From assembly GCA_021298835.1 (NCBI GenBank), contig JAJTHG010000004.1, forward strand, positions 1-33,631: a stretch of 33,631 nt of DNA, given 5' to 3'. The notes beneath the pieces are model-generated. The model was given only the letters and a program-made list of their open reading frames with translations, was not told where the DNA came from and did no database searches. The stretch comes from Gemmatimonadota bacterium (GTDB lineage: Bacteria > Gemmatimonadota > Gemmatimonadetes > Gemmatimonadales > Gemmatimonadaceae). The translations under genes and the position numbers were made by a program. Positions within the stretch are counted from its first letter, which is position 1. The number at the start of each line of letters is the position of its first letter. Shown piece after piece: positions 29,301 through 33,631 of the stretch.

Positions 29301-29877
29301 GAGCCGGCAGGTGCTGGCCCTCAACATCGCCGCAGAGTCACGCGGCCCATGCAACGGCCCGAAGTCGAAGCAGGCGCTCCAGCGGATGACGCCGATCCTG
29401 GAACAGCAGGCGCGCGACGGAGGGGCAGGGTTCGCGACAGGGCTCTTGACGGGCTGCGGCACATCGTCGGAGCCGCCCCACTGGCCGCATGGGTCCAACG
29501 CGGGGCGCACGCGGATCAGCGACGGAAGGGGGGCAGGCCGCGAGGGCGTTGAGGGCGGAGCGCTGTCAGCCGCTTGCGAGGAACCGTCATGGCCGTAGGC
29601 CGTCGGTGCGGAGACCCCTCTGGCGGCCGCGCGCTTCCGCTGGGCGGAGCGACGCGACGGCAGCGATGTCCAGCAGGCCGACGTTTGCCGGCCACGAGCC
29701 CCTCGATGAGGACGCGCGGACCCGCCGCCACCCGCTGGTCGGCGCGCGCGGTCGGTGATCGCGTCGTATTCTCGATGGATAGTCGCCCCACCCCCACTTA
29801 ACGCTCCTCTCCCGGGGACACGACGTGGGCATCGCGCAGGTGTGGTCGCGGGCTTGCCGTCGCCTCTGGCGCGGTAC
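29301..29877. other. Gene-poor stretch between the IS91 relic and the hox operon
   Basis: No frame in this interval shows a domain, signal peptide, or plausible start with conserved sequence, and frames on both strands are arginine/proline-rich shadows. It may hold further decayed mobile-element sequence. I see no tRNA or convincing hairpin. Confidence 0.5.
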
Positions 29878-29906
29878 TGGCAAGGTCGGAGATCTCGCCG
29901 TATGAT
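29878..29906 (+). promoter_or_regulatory. Candidate promoter of the hox operon
   Basis: TGGCAA (29878-29883) and TATGAT (29901-29906) are spaced by exactly 17 bases; the -10 box matches TATAAT in five of six positions. It lies 85 bp upstream of the chosen hoxF start. A strong purine-rich run, GAGGAGGAGA (29911-29920), follows but no start codon is suitably spaced after it. No sigma-54 element is seen. Confidence 0.4.
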
Positions 29907-29990
29907 CGACGAGGAGGAGATTCGTCCCGCACGTCCACAGATCCAGTGATGGGCGCATGACGAGCGATGCGTGCGTCCTCAGCCGAGCCC

Positions 29991-31775
29991 ATGACCGAAG
30001 ACCTCGCCACGATCGTTGCACGTCACCGGCACGATCCACGGCGGCTCGTCGAGATCCTCCACGACGTCACCGAGGCATACGGCTTCGTTCCGAAGGACAT
30101 CATCACCGAGCTCGCGTCCATGCTCGCTGTGCCCCGCGGTCACGTCGAGGGCGTGGTGGGATTCTATGCGTTCTTCTCCGACGAGCCTCGCGGCGCATAC
30201 CGCGTTCTCTTCAGCGACGGCACGACCGATCGGATGGGCGGGAGTATCGCACTCCTCGAGCGCATGCGCGCATCGTTCGGGCTTCAGGGCGAGGAGACCT
30301 CGCGCGACGGGCGGCTTTCGGTGGGCACGACGAGCTGCACTGGGCTGTGCGATCAAGGCCCCGCCCTGCTCGTCAACGGGCACGCCATCGGGGGCCTCGA
30401 CAGCGCCCGCCTCGGCGACGTGATGGCCCTCATCCGCGCAGAGGCTCCGCTCGCCGCCTGGCCGCGCGAGCTCTTCGCCGTGCGCTCCAACATCCGGCGG
30501 AGGGACCTTCTGCTCGCGACGGCCATCACGCCGGGAGACGCCGTCTCCGCGGCTGCGCGCCGCGGCCGCGACGACACGCTCGCCGAAGTCGCCCGAAGCG
30601 GCCTGCGTGGTCGAGGAGGCGCCGGGTTCTCCACCGGCGCGAAGTGGGGGGCGTGCGCGGAGGCGCCCCACGAGCCCCGCTACGTCGTGTGCAACGCCGA
30701 CGAGGGCGAGCCCGGCACGTTCAAGGACCGGGATCTCCTCGCCGACCACCTCGATCTCGTGCTCGAGGGCATGACCGTCGCGGCCTTTGCGGTCGCTGCG
30801 CGCCACGGCTTTCTCTATGTGCGCGCCGAGTACCGGTTTCTCTTCGCGCACATCGCGAACGCGCTCGCTGCTCGGCGGGCCGCCGGCCTCCTTGGCCCGA
30901 ATGCGTGCGGCATCCGCGGGTTCTCGTTCGACATCGAGCTTCGACGCGGGGCGGGCGCGTACGTATGCGGGGAGGAGTCCGCCCTGCTCGAGTCGCTCGA
31001 GGGCAGGCGCGGAATCCCGAGGAACCGGCCACCCTTTCCGGTGACCCACGGCTACGACCAGCGCCCCACGGTCGTGAACAACGTCGAGACCTTCATGGCG
31101 GCCGCCCTCGTCGCTCGAGACGGCGCATCGGTGTTGCGCGACCTCGGCACGCGCACCTCCTCGGGCACGAAGATCCTCTCCGTCGCGGGCGACGTCGAGC
31201 GGCCCGGCGTGTACGAACTGCCGTTCGGCGTGACAGTGCAGAGGGTCCTCGACGAGGCGGGGGCGTCCCGGGTTCAGGCGGTGCAGGTGAGCGGTCCCGC
31301 CGGGACGCTGCTCTCCGCGCGTGAACTCGACCGCACGATTGCCTTCGACGATGTCCCGTCCGCCGGGGCGTTCACGGTGTTCGATGACCGGCGAGACCTC
31401 CTTGCCATCATCGAGCATCACTCGCGCTTCTTCGCCCACGAAAGTTGCGGATTCTGCACCCCGTGCCGTGTGGGGACAACGCTCGTCGCTCGTACGATGG
31501 GCCGCATCGCATCGGGGCACGCTGCACGACGGGATCTCGTCGACGTGGCACGTGTCGCGAGGGTCATGGCGAAGACGAGCCATTGCGGCCTGGGACTCAT
31601 GGCGGGCAACCCGGTGCTCCAGGGCATCGAGAAGTTCCGCCCCGTGTTCGACGCCCGCCTGCGGCCGGACGACGCGCTCCCGACGTTCGACCTCGACGCC
31701 TCGCTCGACAAGTCGCGCGACGTCACCGGCCGCGACGACAGTGAGGCCCACTTCACCGAAGAGGTCCGCCCATGA
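29991..31775 (+). CDS. hoxF: NAD-reducing [NiFe] hydrogenase, diaphorase subunit HoxF
   Basis: The NAD(H)- and FMN-binding subunit of the bidirectional group 3d hydrogenase. From ATG 29991 it has 594 residues, close to the 602 of Ralstonia HoxF, and the start aligns with that protein's opening; ATG 29967 would add eight residues. Residues 1-150 are a NuoE-like domain that keeps only one cysteine pair (Cys116, Cys120 in TSCTGLCDQGP). The NuoF-like part has GRGGAGFSTG (207-216, NAD/FMN), CNADEGEPGTFKDR, GAGAYVCGEESALLESLEG and the [4Fe-4S] ligands Cys486, Cys489, Cys492 and Cys532. It transfers electrons between NAD(H) and HoxU. The stop overlaps the hoxU start by 4 bp (ATGA). Confidence 0.95.
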   Translation: MTEDLATIVARHRHDPRRLVEILHDVTEAYGFVPKDIITELASMLAVPRGHVEGVVGFYAFFSDEPRGAYRVLFSDGTTDRMGGSIALLERMRASFGLQGEETSRDGRLSVGTTSCTGLCDQGPALLVNGHAIGGLDSARLGDVMALIRAEAPLAAWPRELFAVRSNIRRRDLLLATAITPGDAVSAAARRGRDDTLAEVARSGLRGRGGAGFSTGAKWGACAEAPHEPRYVVCNADEGEPGTFKDRDLLADHLDLVLEGMTVAAFAVAARHGFLYVRAEYRFLFAHIANALAARRAAGLLGPNACGIRGFSFDIELRRGAGAYVCGEESALLESLEGRRGIPRNRPPFPVTHGYDQRPTVVNNVETFMAAALVARDGASVLRDLGTRTSSGTKILSVAGDVERPGVYELPFGVTVQRVLDEAGASRVQAVQVSGPAGTLLSARELDRTIAFDDVPSAGAFTVFDDRRDLLAIIEHHSRFFAHESCGFCTPCRVGTTLVARTMGRIASGHAARRDLVDVARVARVMAKTSHCGLGLMAGNPVLQGIEKFRPVFDARLRPDDALPTFDLDASLDKSRDVTGRDDSEAHFTEEVRP

Positions 31776-32491
31776 CGACCGATCGTCGCACCTTCACGCT
31801 CGACGGCCACGACATCCCCTTCGACGAGGGGCAATCGGTGCTCGACGCGGCCCTGGCTGCGGGACTCTTCATTCCGTTCCTGTGCCACAAGCCGGGCTAT
31901 GAAGCCCACGGGAGCTGCCGTGTGTGCATGGTCCGCGTGGGCGGCAGGTGGCAGGCGAGCTGCACCACCCCGGCTGCGGCCGGGCTCGAGGTCGAGTCGA
32001 CCGTGGAGGATCTCGTGGCCATGCGCCGAGAGATCGTCCAGTTCCTCTTCACTGAGGGGAACCACTTCTGCCCCTCGTGCGAAGCGAGCGGCAACTGCAC
32101 GCTCCAGGCCGTGGGCTATGAGCTGGGCGTCACGACACCGCACTATCCGCCCTTCTCGCCGACGCGGCCACTCGACGCCTCGCACCCCGAGATGCTCCTG
32201 GATCTCAACCGCTGCATCCTGTGTGAGCTCTGCGTGCGTGCGAGTGCGAACGTGGACAAGAAGAGCGTCTTCGCGCTTTCCGGTCGGGGCCCCACGAAAC
32301 ACCTCGTGGTGAGCGCCGAGTCCGGCAGGCTCGCGGACACGTCCTTCTCCGCCGATGACGCTGCCGCCCACGTCTGCCCCGTCGGCGTGTTCCTGCCTCG
32401 TGGCCAGGGGTTTCGCACCCCCCTCGGCGCACGCAAGTTCGACGTGGAGCCGCTCCGGGTCGCGGCCCTGCGGCGTGCCGGAGGCACGTAG
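31772..32491 (+). CDS. hoxU: NAD-reducing hydrogenase, electron-transfer subunit HoxU
   Basis: A 239-residue iron-sulfur protein homologous to the N-terminal part of NuoG. The [2Fe-2S] ligands are Cys38, Cys49, Cys52 and Cys64 (LCHKPGYEAHGSCRVC and ASC). An N3-type [4Fe-4S] site is formed by His98, Cys100, Cys103 and Cys109 in NHFCPSCEASGNC, and a further [4Fe-4S] site by Cys148, Cys151, Cys154 and Cys202 (NRCILCELC...HVCPVG). It links HoxF with the hydrogenase module HoxYH by passing electrons along these clusters. All ligands are present, so the protein looks functional. It overlaps hoxF by 4 bp and ends 2 bp before hoxY. Confidence 0.95.
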   Translation: MTTDRRTFTLDGHDIPFDEGQSVLDAALAAGLFIPFLCHKPGYEAHGSCRVCMVRVGGRWQASCTTPAAAGLEVESTVEDLVAMRREIVQFLFTEGNHFCPSCEASGNCTLQAVGYELGVTTPHYPPFSPTRPLDASHPEMLLDLNRCILCELCVRASANVDKKSVFALSGRGPTKHLVVSAESGRLADTSFSADDAAAHVCPVGVFLPRGQGFRTPLGARKFDVEPLRVAALRRAGGT

Positions 32492-32493
32492 CC

Positions 32494-33036
32494 ATGCCCT
32501 CCCCCAAGCTCCGGGTTGCCACGACCTCGCTCGCCGGGTGTTTCGGCTGCCACATGTCGCTGCTCGACATCGACGAACGCCTCTCGAGCCTCGTCGAGCT
32601 CGTCGAGTTCGACGCCTCGCCGCTGACGGACCTCAAGACTCCCGTCGCGTGCGATGTCGGACTGATCGAGGGGGGCCTCTGCAACGCCGAGAACGTGCGC
32701 ACGCTGCTGCTGTTCCGGCGGGAGTGCAAGGTCCTCGTGGCGGTCGGCGCGTGCGCGATCACGGGCGGCCTCCCCGCGCAGCGCAACGCCCTTGACGTGC
32801 GCGACTGCCTCGAGTCCGTCTACCTCACGGGCGTCGGCCTCGAGGGCGGAACCATTCCGAGGGATCGCGAGCTGCCGCTCCTGCTCGAGAAGGTCCACCC
32901 CATCCACGACGTCGTGAACGTGGACTATTCGCTGCCAGGTTGCCCTCCGTCGGCGGATGCATTCTGGGCATTCTTCGAGGATATCGCCGCTGGACGAGCC
33001 CCACGCCTCGGCCACGGCCTTATCCGCTACGACTGA
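32494..33036 (+). CDS. hoxY: NAD-reducing hydrogenase, small subunit HoxY
   Basis: A 180-residue [NiFe]-hydrogenase small subunit of the short type, with one proximal [4Fe-4S] cluster. Its ligands are Cys16, Cys19 (SLAGCFGCHMSLLDID), Cys87 (VAVGACAITGGLPAQRN) and Cys150 (DYSLPGCPPSAD). The usual family blocks DVGLIEGGLCNAENVR and GRAPRLGH are also present. There is no Tat signal, as expected for a soluble cytoplasmic hydrogenase. It carries electrons from the NiFe site in HoxH to HoxU. The gap to hoxU is 2 bp and to hoxH 10 bp, so the genes are surely one operon. Confidence 0.95.
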   Translation: MPSPKLRVATTSLAGCFGCHMSLLDIDERLSSLVELVEFDASPLTDLKTPVACDVGLIEGGLCNAENVRTLLLFRRECKVLVAVGACAITGGLPAQRNALDVRDCLESVYLTGVGLEGGTIPRDRELPLLLEKVHPIHDVVNVDYSLPGCPPSADAFWAFFEDIAAGRAPRLGHGLIRYD

Positions 33037-33046
33037 CCCGACCCCC

Positions 33047-33631
33047 ATGTCCTCTCCTCTCGAAACCGCGAACGCTCCCGGGACCTTGCGCCGGGTGGTC
33101 ATCGAGCCCCTGACACGCGTCGAGGGGCACGGCAAGGTCACACTCCTGCTCGACGGCGACCACAAGGTGCACCAGGTTCGCCTCCACATCGTCGAGTTTC
33201 GCGGCTTCGAACGCTTCATCGAGGGAAGGCCCTTTTGGGAAGTACCCGTGATGGTTCAACGCCTGTGCGGTATTTGCCCCGTGAGCCACCTTCTGGCCGC
33301 CTCGAAGGCGCTCGATGCCGTCGTGGGGGCGCGCCCGGTACCGCGGACTGCCGAGCTCCTGCGCCGCCTCATGCACTACGGGCAGATCCTCCAGTCGCAC
33401 GCCCTGCACTTCTACCATTTGGCCTCCCCCGATCTGCTCTTCGGGTTTGATGCCGACCCTCGGAAGCGCAACATCGTGCGCGTGCTCGGCGACTACCCGG
33501 ACATCGCCAAGCACGGCATCCTGCTCCGCAAGTACGGGCAGGAGGTCATCGAGAAGACGGCCGGCAGGCGTATCCATGGCACGGGGTCCATCCCCGGGGG
33601 CATGAACCGGGGCCTCACCGCACACGACCGC
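33047..33631 (+). CDS. hoxH: NAD-reducing hydrogenase, large subunit HoxH (partial)
   Basis: The first 195 codons of the NiFe large subunit, cut by the right edge; the full protein is usually about 490 residues. The N-terminal NiFe ligand motif L1 is present as RLCGICPVSH (Cys74, Cys77), preceded by IEPLTRVEGHGKVTLLL and FRGFERFIEGRPFWEVP. GTGSIPGGMNRGL follows near the edge. The C-terminal L2 motif (DPCxxC), whose tail is cleaved during maturation, lies outside the window. The ATG at 33047 comes 10 bp after the hoxY stop. HoxH carries the Ni-Fe(CN)2CO site where H2 is cleaved or formed. Whether hoxW or hyp maturation genes follow cannot be seen. Confidence 0.95.
   Translation, partial: MSSPLETANAPGTLRRVVIEPLTRVEGHGKVTLLLDGDHKVHQVRLHIVEFRGFERFIEGRPFWEVPVMVQRLCGICPVSHLLAASKALDAVVGARPVPRTAELLRRLMHYGQILQSHALHFYHLASPDLLFGFDADPRKRNIVRVLGDYPDIAKHGILLRKYGQEVIEKTAGRRIHGTGSIPGGMNRGLTAHDR

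Noticed and set aside
29301..29990. Short open frames as possible genes between the IS91 relic and hoxF
   Set aside because: None shows a domain, signal peptide, convincing start or codon pattern different from chance at this GC content.

Overview
The window is very GC-rich bacterial DNA with dense coding on both strands. Several features point to Gemmatimonadota: a C-terminal six-blade PD40/TolB-like propeller of the kind fused to Ser/Thr kinases, DUF5916 and LVIVD-repeat secreted proteins, many small lipoproteins, and many GTG starts with weak Shine-Dalgarno sequences. This placement is inferred from gene content and style; there is no rRNA or other marker gene to confirm it. I found no tRNA, rRNA or CRISPR array.

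Layout. Positions 1-5035 hold the end of a propeller protein, a methyltransferase, an unknown small protein, a branched-chain-amino-acid-type ABC substrate-binding lipoprotein, a small DUF6713-like membrane protein and a small Ig-like lipoprotein. Positions 5158-8414 encode two metal-ion transporters in tandem: an MgtA-type Mg2+ P-type ATPase and a VIT1/CCC1-family protein. Positions 8458-13305 carry an exported amidase, a DUF4256 protein, a nitrilase-family hydrolase, two divergently transcribed and apparently related small membrane proteins, and an AAA_28-type P-loop ATPase that overlaps one of them by 4 bp. Positions 13442-18116 carry a glyoxalase-fold protein, the catalase-peroxidase katG, a DUF1569 protein and a PQQ-type sugar dehydrogenase lipoprotein. 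Positions 18199-25537 are a co-directional run of mostly exported proteins: a DUF6544-like lipoprotein, an SRPBCC protein, a DUF305 protein, an LVIVD propeller, a Tat-exported class V aminotransferase and an exported amidohydrolase. RidA (minus strand) and a DUF5916 outer-membrane protein follow.

Positions 28489-29300 are the decayed remains of an IS91-family transposase. It has lost zinc ligands, gained a stop and lost the catalytic HUH segment. About 0.7 kb without recognisable genes separates it from a tightly packed hoxF-hoxU-hoxY-hoxH operon at 29991-33631, which runs off the right edge. This encodes a group 3d NAD-linked [NiFe] hydrogenase: HoxFU is the NAD(H)/FMN/Fe-S diaphorase module and HoxYH the hydrogenase module. 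The gene order and the fused NuoE-like N-terminus of HoxF match the Ralstonia/Rhodococcus arrangement rather than the cyanobacterial one with a separate HoxE. The transposase relic next to the operon makes acquisition by transfer plausible but does not prove it.

The most unusual pattern is a set of in-frame 12- or 15-bp tandem repeats. Three of them lie inside signal-peptide regions of unrelated exported proteins (ABC lipoprotein, amidase, amidohydrolase) and a fourth lies in the C-terminal tail of the LVIVD protein. A separate 14-bp repeat sits in the gap between the glyoxalase gene and katG. Convergent gene pairs are separated by GC-rich inverted repeats that look like shared terminators without T-tracts. 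I did not find a clearly new defence or metabolic system. The hydrogenase island, the signal-peptide repeats, the AAA/membrane-protein locus and the exported DUF305-LVIVD-PLP cluster are the best candidates for a second look.
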